Positions 1-10,626 of a stretch of 64,000 bases of DNA are shown one piece after another. The first letter of the stretch is position 1. Every line of letters begins with the position of its first letter. Below the pieces are notes generated by a model. It did not search any database, was not told where the DNA came from, and was given only the letters and a program-made list of their open reading frames with translations. This stretch comes from Phialocephala subalpina (taxonomy: Eukaryota; Ascomycota; Leotiomycetes; Helotiales; Mollisiaceae): NCBI GenBank assembly GCA_900073065.1, contig FJOG01000069.1, positions 62,001 through 126,000 on the forward strand, given 5' to 3'. A program made the position numbers and the translations under genes.

Positions 1-143
1 ACACATGACAGTGTTCCCCGCTACGAAGCGCGAAAGAAGAGAAGTCTTCCGGTCTATATCAATGGACTAAGGAGCTTCAAAGAGTGGCTTGTTCTCGTCG
101 AATTCTCTCACCTGATAAGAGTAGCCTCTTCACTACCGGCACC

Positions 144-1042
144 ATGAGTTTCGCATCATCCATTCTCGTCCTCTTCCTCATCTCCCTCCTCATCTCAACC
201 ACCTCGTCCGTATCCTTCAGCCTCAACATCTCCGATCCAGACTGGGACTTCACCTCCTCCGACCTCGCAAACACCACATCTCTCTCCTGCAAGCTCGGCT
301 ACAGCGCCCCCATATCCTGCGACATCACGCTCCTCGGCCTCATAGCTTCCATGCGACCCTCGTTTAAACCCTCACCTTTGGATCTCGATTATACATGCAC
401 TTGTACCTGTTGGTCTTCCCTAGCGATTTATGTGGATGGAGTGAAGAGTGCTTGTACGGGAGACGGAGACAGGGCGCAGGAAAGTCAGGGCGGCGGCTCA
501 ACAGATATATTACTTGATCCTATGGAGGTGGTGGGGGGGGATCTTTCAGTATACTTCGATTAGAGATTGTGCTAAGGATTTGTAAATCTTCCCAATCCTA
601 CCCATCCCCCCTCTCTCATCCCGAGAAGCAAATTATTGATTTGATAGGAAAGGCACATATTGCTACGGCCAACCCTTCGCGGACGCGGCTTCCTTTCGCT
701 GTGACGATGAATGCTCGATCCAGCTGTATCAAGCTGCTCATGATCGGTCTGTCTCGGACAAGCAGTTCAATTATTATTGGTTGGTTGGGGTGACGAGATG
801 GTGGGTTGATGAGTTTGCTGTTAGGTGGGATAGGGTGGTTGAATGTGGGAAGGCGAAGACGTCGTGTCGTCGATTGTTGCTTCGACAGCTGTAGCGAGCG
901 ACTTCGTCTGAAGATATCACGAGTACAGAACGCGCGGTACCGATGAGCTTGAGTTCTAGTGATGAGGAGAGCGCGACAACGACGGGGATGGTGGAGGCTT
1001 CGACATCGGGGTCAAATGCTGCGAATACGGCTCGAGTTGGTA
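144..1042 (+). pseudogene. Broken gene for a secreted/membrane cysteine-rich protein
   Basis: The ATG at 144 opens a hydrophobic signal peptide (MSFASSILVLFLISLL) followed by a Cys-containing ectodomain with CKLGY and CTCTCW segments. This resembles the N-terminal part of fungal LysM-type and similar secreted proteins. The first frame stops at 563. A second coding-like stretch at 649-894 in another frame carries more cysteines (GTYCYG, FRCDDECS, VVECGK). A Ser/Thr-rich tail (frame starting at 943) runs into the inverted repeat at 1043. No simple pair of introns joins the pieces, and the 3' end looks cut off at the repeat. My inference is a gene decayed by frame breaks and interrupted by the inserted element. 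It could instead be a spliced gene I cannot resolve. No LysM motif itself is visible, so the family is uncertain. Confidence 0.35.
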
Positions 1043-1100
1043 CAGTCGTTTGCAAAACCGGCTTCCCCTTAGTGTGCAACTGGAACTTTTTATGCTCTTG
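1043..1100 (+). repeat. Left terminal inverted repeat (TA-flanked)
   Basis: Starting CAGTCGTTTGC, directly after a TA at 1041-1042, the first 25 bases match the reverse complement of 4835-4859 at 23 positions. Both differences are C/T transitions, and similarity then fades over the next 30 or so bases. A CAGT start with a TA target site is typical of Tc1/mariner/pogo elements. Confidence 0.6.
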
Positions 1101-1587
1101 GCCAGGGTCTCTAGAGCAATCTAACCAAATATAGTTAAGCGTAAAGTACTCAATCCTGTCATTTAATTTTTAACCGATTTAAACATTAACTAATGAAGAG
1201 CCTGCCACCCTCGGGTTCTATCAACGATTCCGCTGTTATTAAACCTAATACAATGAATGGACTTTGAACATATTAAAAAATTCCAATTCACGAGATCCTT
1301 CTTTCCTGGCTCTTTATATTTCGAGCTCTCAACTGCAGCCCAAATGACTGGTCGAAGCCTCGCTTGCAAGTTTGACGTGGCTCCATGCAAGTGTGCCTAG
1401 AAAATCTGCCTGAGAGGCGTCAAGCCAGCCTCGTGAGGCTGAACCCAGAAAGAAGACATTGACCTTCTTCTATCTCTTTCCTTCACAGGTTAATATCCGC
1501 ATTGAGGGCATATTGATACTTTGAACAACCCACATAGGTGCCACTTTCTCCCCGTTGTCACCGGAGCTAGCCAGCGAAGTCGATAGG

Positions 1588-4530
1588 ATGGACGGACTCA
1601 GCCTTGCCGCCAGCATCATCGCTGTCATTCAACTCGCCGGGTCATGTCTGAAGCTATCCAGAAGATGGATCGGGCCATCTGAATTCGGTTCGTCCGACCT
1701 AGCCAGTATAACGACAGCTCTATACGAGTTCAATGGAGCGATGAAAAATTTCCAAACACACCTAGAAATCCATGAAGACGATGAAGCGCGACTCAGCAGT
1801 CTGGATTATCTCAAACCTGCTTTTGAGCGGTGTAAAGAAGCGCTAGATATCATCAAATACTTCATGGAGCACACCGGCTTTATTGGCAAGCACTTGATAG
1901 GGCCTAAGTTCGACCGCAGGCTAAAGCCATCACTGAAGGCTTTAGATGGAGCAAAGGAGCTATTGATGCTGGCCTTGCATGCCGACCAACAGTGAGTTAC
2001 TACTATATATACACTTTACTTGTTTCTAATTATCTTCTCGCCAGAACGATTCTCTGCGGAGTAGAACGATATATTCGTAATATAGCTGAAGACCTTCGAG
2101 ATATCCACGATGTCGTTAAGAACAACGGAACAAAGCTAGACGGGTTGAGTAAAGAGCAGAGCGAACATTTCAAACAAGCTAGTGGCTGGCAGGAGGAGGC
2201 TACTACTGATTTGAAAAGACTGCGCGAAGACGGAGATTCAACGTATCAAGAGGTGAAGAGAGTGAGAAGAGAACAAGAAGATTGCCAGCGTCAAACTATC
2301 CTCGACTGGATCACCCCGATTGGTTATGCTCATCAGCAGAGCGACTTCATTGCTCGACGACAAGCGGGAACCGGGCAGTGGCTTCTGGACTCTACGGAGT
2401 ACCAAACATGGGTAGAGACGGATAAGCAAACGTTGTTTTGTCCAGGAATTCCTGGGGCGGGGAAGACGATTCTCACCTCAATTGTGGTAGAAGATCTCAC
2501 TACTCGCTTTCAAAATGATAAGAGTATAGGGATTGCATACCTCTATTGCAACTTCCGGCGCCAACACGAGCAGAAGGTTGGAGATCTAGTCGCAAGTCTA
2601 CTGAAGCAGCTAACTCAGGGTCGCTCCTCTCTGCCAAATACTATCAAATCTCTCTACGATAGCTACAAGGATAGGCAGACACGACTACCATTCGATGACA
2701 TCTTGAGAGCTCTCCAGTCAATAGTTACTATGTACTCGAGAGTTTTTATTGTCATCGATGCGCTTGATGAGTGCCAAGTATCTCATAGCTGCCAAAAGGC
2801 ATTCCTATCAGAGTTACTCAGCCTTCAGGCCAAGTGCCAAGTGAATCTCTTCGCAACTTCGAGATTTATACCAGAAATCACCGGAAAGTTCCAGGGAAGT
2901 ATATCATTGGAGATACGAGCTAGCGAGCATGATGTGCGGAGATATGTGGACGGTCACATGTCACATCTGCCATCATTTGTCGAACGTAACCCAGATTTGC
3001 AAGAGGAAATCAAGACTGAGATCGTAAAGGCTGTTGACGGCATGTATGTGGCTCTTATAGTCTTCATCTATACAAACACTAACTTTGCTTAGGTTTTTAC
3101 TTGCGCAGCTTCATCTAGATTCCTTGGTCGGAAAAAGATCACCAAAAGCTGTTCGGGCTGCCTTTAAAATTTTACCTTCTGGGTCAAATGCGTATGATAG
3201 CGCGTATAAGGATGCAATGATTCGAATCGAAGGACAAGCAGCCGACCAAGAGGAGCTTGCTAAGGAGGTCCTATCATGGATCACCTGTGCAAAGAGACCA
3301 CTCACTACATTAGAACTCCAGCATGCACTTGCTGTGGAAGTGGGCGAGTCTGAATTAGACGAAGGCAATTTCTCTGAAGTCGAAGACATGGTTTCCGTGT
3401 GCGCTGGATTAGTTACTATTGACGAGGAGAGTAATATTATCCGCTTGGTCCACTACACGACTCAGGAATACTTCGAACGAACGCAAAGCGACTGGTTCCC
3501 GGATGTAGAGACTAATATCACGATAACCTGCATTAACTATCTCTCATTTAATGTCTTCGAGCGCGGTTTTTGTCAAACGGACGATGAGTTTGAGAAGCGA
3601 TTGCAGTCAAATCCATTCTTCGAGTACGCCGCACGATGCTGGGGCTACCATGCTCGCAAAGCTTCGACTTTAAGCCAAGCGTTAAGCCAGGCGGTTGTAA
3701 GCTTTCTCGTGAGCGAAGCTAAGGTTGATGCATCGAGCCAAGGGTTATTGGCCATCAAGCAACATTCATCGCACCTAAATTACAGCCAAAAAGTACCGAG
3801 GTGGATGACAGGGCTGCATTTGACAGTATACTTCGGTGTTGAGCCTGTCGTTAAGCTGTTGCTCGATATAAGCAAAGTCGATGCTAATTCGAAGGATTAT
3901 GATGGTCGGACGCCGCTGTCATGGGCTGCTGAGAATGGGCACGAGGCTATTGTTAAGCTGCTCCTCGATACAGGCAAAGTCGATGCTGAGTCGAAAGATA
4001 ATTATGGTCGGACGCCGCTATCATGGGCTACTACGAGCGGGCACGGGGCTATTGTTAAGCTGCTCCTCGACACGGGCAAAGTCGATGCTAACTCGAAAGA
4101 TGTTCTTGGTTGGACACCGCTATCGTGGGCTGCTGAAAGCGGGCACGAGGCTATTACTAAGCTACTGCTCGATACAAGCAAAGTCGATGCTAACTCGAAA
4201 GATAATATTGGTTGGACACCGCTATCGCGGGCTGTTAGGGCCGGGCACGAGGCTATTGTTAAGCTGCTCCTCGATACAAGCAAAGTCAATGCTGACTCGA
4301 AAGATAATTATAGTCGGACACCACTATTATGGGCCACTAAGAGCGGGCACGGGGCTATTATTAAGCTGCTCCTCGATACAGGCAAGGTCGATGCTAACTC
4401 GAAAGATGATCTTGGTTGGACACCGCTATCATGGGCTGCTGAGAGCGGCTATGAGGCTATTGTTAAGCTACTACTAAAGAAGGGCGTAGAAGTAGGGAAG
4501 GAGAATAGAGGCGAAGAGATTGCTTTATAG
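1588..4530 (+). CDS. NACHT-ankyrin NLR (STAND) protein
   Basis: Exons are 1588-1991, 2045-3043 and 3093-4530 (introns 53 and 49 bp, GTGAGT and GTATGT donors), giving 946 aa. The start is the first ATG of a typical fungal STAND N-terminal helical domain ([18 protein letters not shown]), roughly residues 1-130. A coiled region follows, then a NACHT NTPase with Walker A GIPGAGKT near residue 269 and Walker B VIDALDEC near 371. A winged-helix-like region with [10 protein letters not shown] comes next, then about seven ankyrin repeats (residues about 700-946). The last six repeats are nearly identical 102-bp units. Such fungal NLRs are intracellular sensors that oligomerise to trigger an incompatibility or cell-death response; the repeats would bind the cue. 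It lies inside the inverted-repeat-bounded interval 1043-4859. The effector role of the N-terminal domain is inferred only. Confidence 0.88.
3877..4488 (+). repeat. Six tandem 102-bp ankyrin-coding units
   Basis: Units begin at 3877, 3979, 4081, 4183, 4285 and 4387, exactly 102 bp apart. Each encodes a 34-residue ankyrin repeat with the core TPLSWA and VKLLLD. Nucleotide identity between units is high, pointing to recent amplification or gene conversion. Confidence 0.92.
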
Positions 4531-4834
4531 TTAACTACACTCAATAGATATAAAAGGGTAGGATAGCTCTTGGTGATACATAGGTCATTTGAGCTAAAAG
4601 AACTTTTTAAGCTTCAAGAATTGTTTTTAGCAAAGTAATTCATATTATATATTTTTTTATAACTTTGATAGAGAGGGGCTCGGGGCGGCTGGAGTTTATA
4701 TATTATACTTCAAATATTAAAATGCTATTATTAAATGATTTATAAAGATATTAGATAAATTAACTTAGAATATCCTAGAAAATTCAGGACTCTTACTCGA
4801 CAGGAATAAAGAAAATTTCCAAGTGCGTGTAGAA
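4531..4834. other. AT-rich intergenic tail inside the element
   Basis: No coding signal is visible. The stretch from about 4600 to 4800 is strongly AT-rich, consistent with RIP-type decay, and leads into the right inverted repeat. Confidence 0.6.
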
Positions 4835-4859
4835 GGGAAGCCGGTTTTGCAAGCGACTA
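4805..4859 (-). repeat. Right terminal inverted repeat (TA-flanked)
   Basis: Read on the minus strand from 4859 it begins TAGTCGCTTGC and matches the left repeat at 23 of its first 25 positions. A TA at 4860-4861 lies just outside. See the left copy at 1043. Confidence 0.6.
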
Positions 4860-5144
4860 TATTTTTGTTGGTAAGTCGTAGGAATCGGGTTGACCGGCGT
4901 ATACCATGCTTGCTTTTTTCATGGGACGAATTTGTGCATGGTAACAAGTTCCGCGTGCTCGAGACCTTTGCGTTGCTGTCTTTTGTTCTCGTTGAAGTCG
5001 TTTGTGTGATGATATGTGCCCGCGTGGTCAGGAAGCGAAGGGGTCATTGGCGCTACTCCGCTTGCACCTCCATATCAGTTTCAAAACTCTTGATCTTTCT
5101 TCCCGCCCTTTTCTGTCGTCACTCATACGAATCAATACCTCGCT

Positions 5145-5505
5145 ATGGCCAAACTATCCATCAGTCAAAACCCGGCCAACACCAAATGTCGCGAACACAA
5201 TTCAAGTTCGGCGTGCAACAAGAAGACGAAGCTGAAGGCGGTGGACCTACGAATGGAAATTCGAAGCGAGATCAAGGACTTGCAAAAAGCTTTCGATGCC
5301 CAGAAACAACTTCTCGAGACGCTGACGAAGGCGAAGAAACACTGCCACGACGATTCCGATTCGAGCGATTCCTCCCTATCCTCACCCTCATCATCCTCTG
5401 CTTCGTGCTCTTCCTCGTTCTCTCCATCACCGTCTTTCTCTTCTTCACCCGAAGTCGAATCCGACTACGGCCACATCCCAGCGAAACGTCCTCCTTACCT
5501 CAAAG
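5145..5505 (+). CDS. Hypothetical basic/serine-rich protein, first exon only
   Basis: The ATG at 5145 opens a frame encoding a charged helical segment (EIRSEIKDLQKAFDAQKQ) followed by a long serine run and a proline/lysine tail. A GTGAAAG donor at 5506 would end the exon. Downstream, 5550-5757 contains coding-like frames, including a Lys/Arg-rich C-terminus ending at a TGA near 5755, but I could not join them cleanly. No family is recognised. It may be a genuine small nuclear-type protein or degraded sequence. Confidence 0.3.
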
Positions 5506-6678
5506 GTGAAAGTCGTTCAGAGCCCGACCACTGATACAGCTGCTGCAAGAATTATTTATACGGAAGACGGAAGACGTACAAGGGAAGCGACCGAAACAAT
5601 CTTTTGTTTGCGTAATCCATGTTGGGAGATGCTCTCCTGCATGTTTGGTTTGACGAAAAGGAGGAGCGGAAACGGAAGGGGAAGAAAACGTCGTGGAAGA
5701 GGTTCATACGCTGGCTGAAGCTGCAACTGCCTGCTGTTGAGAGGGGACAAGAATGAAGGTCGGTATGCTTGGACCTGGAGTTCCGAGTCTCTCGTTCATC
5801 TCTGACGGGAGGAACAGAGCGCGGATACAATACAAGCTTTCCATCGCTCGACGAACAAAGCGCGGATACAACTCAAGCTTTCTGTCACTCGACTTCCAAG
5901 ACTTCCAATCGCAACCTTTCCCCAAACAAAGACGACAGCGTAGTCCCCGTGTTCTCTCACCGCGACTCAAATCCCGGGTGCCCAGACCTGCCAAACCCTG
6001 AAGATCTTTCCCTCATTGCTCGCATTCGTCGTCTTCGCGTTACACAATATCCTGTTTCCCGTCGTTTCGACCTCAAAAAAATCCCTCAAAGTATATGACA
6101 GGTGACGACCTCGACCTTCCACGAACGCCTTCAGCCTGCAAAACCAACGGTTTCATACGCTGCACCCCACCTCCGTCCCGGGAGCATCGTGGTCGCCACG
6201 TTTGAATCTCGGATGGAAGCGGAGGCTGAACACCTCCGAACCTCTTCGAACCCAGTTCCTTTCCTCCATCCATGACTTGCCTCGTGACGCCGGTTGGGAT
6301 TCGTTGAAAATTTCCATGTGGAGGTCCGATCTGAGGGTGATCCTTGCTTCCCCAAGGTTTCGGTTAGCCTAAAGGATATCGAATTTGCGGGTTGTGGTGT
6401 GACTTTGCGAGCGTTTGCGAGGAAAGTGGTGTGATGTTGATGAATGTGGCTTAGAGAAAAATGTTGGGTAATAACTTTAATGGTTCTGGTGCAGCGACTT
6501 CGCTGGGTAGCGCAAGGTTTATAGTGGGATGTGGGAGTTGAGTAAGAGCCAAGAGTGAGAGAAGAGAAATAGACTCCTGTCAGATCTGTCATTCTTCTTG
6601 GCTTTTGAGCGATAAAGACATTTGTTTTGCTTCGTGGGATTGAGACAAGATATCCAAATTGGCCAATTTCTCTGCAAG
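5506..6678. other. Unresolved region with coding-like fragments and a short direct repeat
   Basis: Fragments of open frame appear on the plus strand (for example 5770-6098 and about 6105-6270), but no consistent exon chain emerges. Two copies of an approximately 40-bp motif starting GCGGATACAA lie at 5821 and 5862. The part upstream of 6679 is presumably the promoter of the carbonic anhydrase. Confidence 0.4.
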
Positions 6679-7340
6679 ATGACGTTCGATTTCCTCGCCA
6701 CGGTTAAGAAACAGTACAGCACTGTGCCTGTCGACAGAGATTTCATCCGCAGATCGAAGTCGGGGAGAGAGCAGATATTATGGGTGGGATGTAGCGACAG
6801 TTCGGTCGAGGAAACAGACGCACTGGGTGTGCCGAGAGAAGAAATATTCGTGCATAGGAACTTGGGGAATATTGTGAGCAATGGAGATTTGAGCAGCGAG
6901 AGTGCCGTTGAGTGGTGTTTGAATCTGCTGAAGGTATTTCCTTTCTTGGATTGCAGGAACGGTGTTAACTATCGAGCAGGTTAAGCACATAATCGTATGC
7001 GGACACTACGACTGCTCCCTCATAGACAAGGGAGATGGAAGTGTACTTGGAGGCTGGTACAAGTGAGTTATCCCTCCATGCATACGAGCGATGACTGACA
7101 GAATGAAGGAATGTGACGAAGCTCCATGCGCTGAACGAAGACTATCTCCGAAAATCAGACTCCTCGCTCGACTACGAATGCCGACATCGAAAGCTGGAAG
7201 AGGTATACGTGCTGGCGGAAATGGATTGGTTGAAGAGACAGGAGAATGTGCGGAAAGCGATAGAGGAGGATGGATTGCAGATACACGCGTTTGTGTATGA
7301 TAAGCACACGAATGAGTGCTTCAGACTCGTGGAAGAGTAG
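6679..7340 (+). CDS. Beta-carbonic anhydrase
   Basis: Exons are 6679-6933, 6980-7062 and 7109-7340 (two 46-bp introns), giving 189 aa. This is the short form of the family, which interconverts CO2 and bicarbonate using one zinc per subunit. The zinc ligands are visible: Cys38 in GCSDS, then His94 and Cys97 in CGHYDC. Asp40 of the usual Asp-Arg pair is present, but the position normally Arg (CSDSR) is Ser42 (CSDSS). The segment EIFVHRNLGNIV is the conserved block after the first ligand. There is no targeting peptide, so it is probably cytosolic. The ATG at 6679 is the first one giving the conserved N-terminal helix. The Ser substitution may alter activity. Confidence 0.9.
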
Positions 7341-7983
7341 AGGATTGTTTGAGCAAATGTAAGAATATATCCGAAGAAAAGAAGGTCCCAGTGATGGTGG
7401 CCGGATCTGCCGGAGCTGACAACGGCACCAGAGGAAGTGAGGGTATGTTGCATTGTTTGAAAAGGGAACAGGGATCCGAAAATGGAATCGTTTCCTGAAG
7501 AAAACATTCAACTTCATGTACAGTACAAACTTCCTAGGTTCTCCTAATCATTGATGATAATCGAGGCTGGCCACTCGGAAGTCCCTGTGCTGACAGCATG
7601 AAGCGCCACGAAGCGATTGATTCGATTGTGTGAAAGTTCGAAAACTCCAAGAACATCATCCAATGCGACCAGTCCTTCACTTGATCAGAAAACTCGACAA
7701 TATATCCTCAAGTACACTGCACATTCAAAACAAGTGATAGTAGTTTGTTTCAGTGGGGTCTTCAAACGGTCGCAACCACGAGCTCGCTAAAGCACACTGG
7801 CCTCACCAACCTGGGCCTGGGCCTGAAGCGTCACTCCACGATTCGACATTCACACCCTACAAGATGTCCCTCCACCACCAAGACATCAGGAAACCTCCTT
7901 AACAGTCAATTGACAACGAGTCTATTCAAGCAATTAATTCGCAGATACCACCACACAATAGCGCAGCTTAAGAAACCCTCGCA
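7341..7983. other. Intergenic, no gene seen
   Basis: Between the carbonic anhydrase and SDR genes, short open frames lack conserved features. The last 200 bases are probably the SDR promoter and leader. Confidence 0.55.
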
Positions 7984-8986
7984 ATGCTATACGGAATTCT
8001 CGACCAGCCTCTAGGCCGTGGCTTAAAGTACGACCCAGACACCGAGATTCCAGATCTCAATGGCAAGATTATAATCGTCACTGGAGGCACGTACAGTCAT
8101 CGATCTGCGAGATCAGGCTGACAGCTTGGCAGGCAACGTCGGCCTCGGAAAGGAAACGATCCTTCGACTCTCCAAGCACAGCCCAAAGCAAATCTACCTC
8201 CTCGCACGAACGCAATCGAAAGCCGAAGCTGCGATCAAAGACCTACAATCTGCCGTCCCGAAAGCACCAATATCGTTCATACAATGCGACCTTACAGACC
8301 TCAAGAGCGTGGAAGCAGCAGCGAAGGACTTCACAAGCAAGGAGAAGAAGTTGGATATCCTCTACCTCAACGCTGGAATTATGGCTACACCTCCAGGACT
8401 CACGAAAGACGGATACGAGATTCAATTCGGTACGAATCATGTCGGACACGCTCTTTTGACAAAGCTGTTACTCCCTACATTGGAGAAGACGGCGGAGCAA
8501 GCTGCAGATGTTAGGGTCATTGCCGTGAGCTCAGTTGGGCATGTTGGCGCGCCCTGGAGTGGAATCTGTTTTGACAAGTTGAAGACAGAGATGAGCTGGA
8601 CACCGACTATGGTTCGATACGGACAGTCAAAGCTTGCCAATATTCTTTTCGCGAGGGAACTTGCGAAACGATATCCCAAGATCTTGGCTGTGTCGATCCA
8701 TCCTGGAGCAGTCAATACAGAGCTATACCGGAGCGTGTTCAATGGGTGGTTGAGTCCATTGAATAGAATCAGGGGTGGCTTTGATACTGTTGAGACCGGT
8801 GCGAAGAACCAACTTTGGGCAGGGACGGTGAAGAGAGAGGATGTCACGAATGGGGAATATTATACTCCTGTTGCGATGAGTGGGCAGGGGAGCTGGAATA
8901 GTCAGGACATGGCTCTTGCAGCGAAGTTGTGGGAGTGGACTGAGAATGAGTTGGCGGGGTACGAACCTCCGAAGGCACATCCGTAA
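7984..8986 (+). CDS. Short-chain dehydrogenase/reductase
   Basis: Exons are 7984-8086 and 8133-8986, giving 318 aa. The only intron that restores the Rossmann motif (VTGGNVGLG) is 8087-8132. It begins GC rather than GT (GCACGT...GGCAG), so it is a GC-AG intron. The protein has the NAD(P)-binding TGxxxGxG motif near residue 35, NAG in LYLNAGIMA, a catalytic Ser after VIAVSS and the YGQSK active-site motif. The overall pattern matches the retinol-dehydrogenase/WWOX-like branch of classical SDRs. The substrate cannot be told from sequence. It lies alone between the carbonic anhydrase and a small secreted-protein gene, so context does not help. Cytosolic location is likely. Confidence 0.9.
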
Positions 8987-9955
8987 TTTCACAGCATTGG
9001 ATTGTGGTTCAGAAGACGCTATGTACCTCGAATTTCTTCCTCGAGACCAGGTGTCGGCAACATGCATTTCAGGTCGATTGGGGAGAGCCTTTCCAGTGCA
9101 GGCCGCATATATGGAGTGGTGCAGTGCCTCAAGCAATTTCTTGACCGGTTGTGTTCCCAATCCGGCTGCTAGTGCAGTGAAACGATGCCAACTGGAATGT
9201 CATGATGACTTACAGTCTCCATAAAGAAATCGTTTCCCAATCTTACTCGAACGGCAAGCTGCGATCATGTACCACGGCATACTCAAAAGGTCGACGACTG
9301 CCAAAGCTGCAAGTGCAAGCTCCGTGCCCCGTACTCCGTACTCATTTCTTCCTGCATTGGATTTTGCCATCAAACTTTCGTCTGATCTCCGTTTCATCGT
9401 CTGCTCTTGGCAGAACAAGAAGATGGCTACCTTAGCAAGAGGCCAAACATCCTCTACAATAATTCTCATGGAGTTTTCAGTATCTTAAGAGGTGCCAGGG
9501 GTGCTCGACGCGGGTTTCCCGCCCCGTCTCTATCGACGCCGCCAACCCATTAGCCAAGCTACAACTCTGTGTCAAAGATCGATGCAGCTTCCCTTGTTTG
9601 TCCTCAATCACACAGCATTGAGACGGCCCCTCTCTGAGGTGCGGAAGTTTCTTCTCTTCTCTCGCGGAACCAATGTGGTTTCCTTGGGCTGAGATTGATG
9701 GCCTCGTTCACAAGATATCTTTCATTTCTCCACCATGATACTGCCTGTAATCGAGAGGTACCATGCATGGGCTTCATAGAGCACCTCAAATAACTTCTCT
9801 GTCCTCGTTTTCGTCCTCGGCCGGACCGGCAGGAGTACAGCAGCTTGTGTACTGTGCACTCTGCCAGACATACCTGACTGTTTATATCCCATGATGGCGG
9901 CTTTTTGATGCTCTCTTGCCCTTCCTTTTCTTCTTCTCCCTCAGTCGTTATCAAA
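8987..9955. other. Intergenic, no gene seen
   Basis: Open frames here are short and without recognisable motifs or splice-linked continuity. Confidence 0.5.
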
Positions 9956-10245
9956 ATGCTGTCTTTCGGAGTATTAGTTATCTTTCTAGGCTCAGAGTTG
10001 CTACCATCAGTCCTAGGAGCTCTCGACCCAGATGGCGTCCCCCACCCCAACGATACGATCGTTCTACAGCACCTAGTTGATCAAGCACAATTGAAAAACT
10101 ACGAACATAAGCAGCGCAATGGTAAGATACTCCGCTCAAAAAAGAGCCATTCAAACTCACATGACCACATATTACTGGTTCAGACAATCGCTTTCCCCCG
10201 TTCGCTTACACCCAACCGAATGAAAGGGCTGGATTCCATTCGTGA
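9956..10245 (+). CDS. Small putative secreted protein
   Basis: Exons are 9956-10121 and 10184-10245 (62-bp intron with a GTAAGA donor), giving about 75 aa. The N-terminus is a clear signal peptide (MLSFGVLVIFLGSELL, likely cleaved after SVLGA). The mature part is hydrophilic with no cysteines and contains NRFPPFAYTQPNE. Directly after the TGA at 10243, a different frame stays open to a TAG near 10380 with protein-like composition (VSPAWANVSPKDALESLPPY). The true protein may therefore be longer, with a frame break around 10230. No family is recognised. It could be a small secreted effector-like protein, but that is inference. Confidence 0.4.
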
Positions 10246-10626
10246 CGGTCAGCCCTGCATGGGCGAACGTGTCGCCAAAGGATGCACTAGAAAGTTTGCC
10301 GCCCTACAATTCAGGCAAGCAATATCTCGTGAATTCCCCCGGTCGGAGCCTTGTTCCTGACGATTGTATTAACCTTTATTTATAGTAGGCCCATGACTTT
10401 CGACTACAGTCTCCTACAATACCATTTGAAAGGTCTGGTTCATTCACGCGACCATATCGACAAACGCCGTTGGTTAGATCGTGTCAACTCTTCAGCCGCA
10501 CCGATCATCAGAGCCAGAGCTGTCGCCATCTCTGCAGACACTCACAGTCTCCAGATTTTGACATGCGATAGGGACCTATCTCATGCTATACGTTCGAGCT
10601 AATCACCTACCACGGTCTATCGAATC
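10246..10626. other. Intergenic with coding-like frame remnants
   Basis: It contains the possible continuation of the preceding small gene (to about 10380) and an 80-codon plus-strand frame ending at 10602 with no recognised features. The final part should hold the promoter of the NLR at 10627. Confidence 0.35.

Larger units (their letters stand above)
1043..4859. mobile_element. Putative TIR element enclosing an NLR gene
   Basis: A 3.8-kb interval is bounded by inverted repeats pointing inward, with a TA dinucleotide just outside each end (1041-1042 and 4860-4861). No transposase is visible inside. The interior is an NLR gene plus AT-rich flanks (1130-1290 and 4590-4800). It could be a non-autonomous element that captured an NLR, or two separate MITE-like fragments that happen to flank the gene in opposite orientation. 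Structure is seen directly; mobility is inferred. Confidence 0.4.

Noticed and set aside
3881..4477. Plus-strand frame of 198 codons with repetitive Leu/Ser-rich sequence
   Set aside because: Shadow of the tandem ankyrin units read in another frame; no start or domain of its own.
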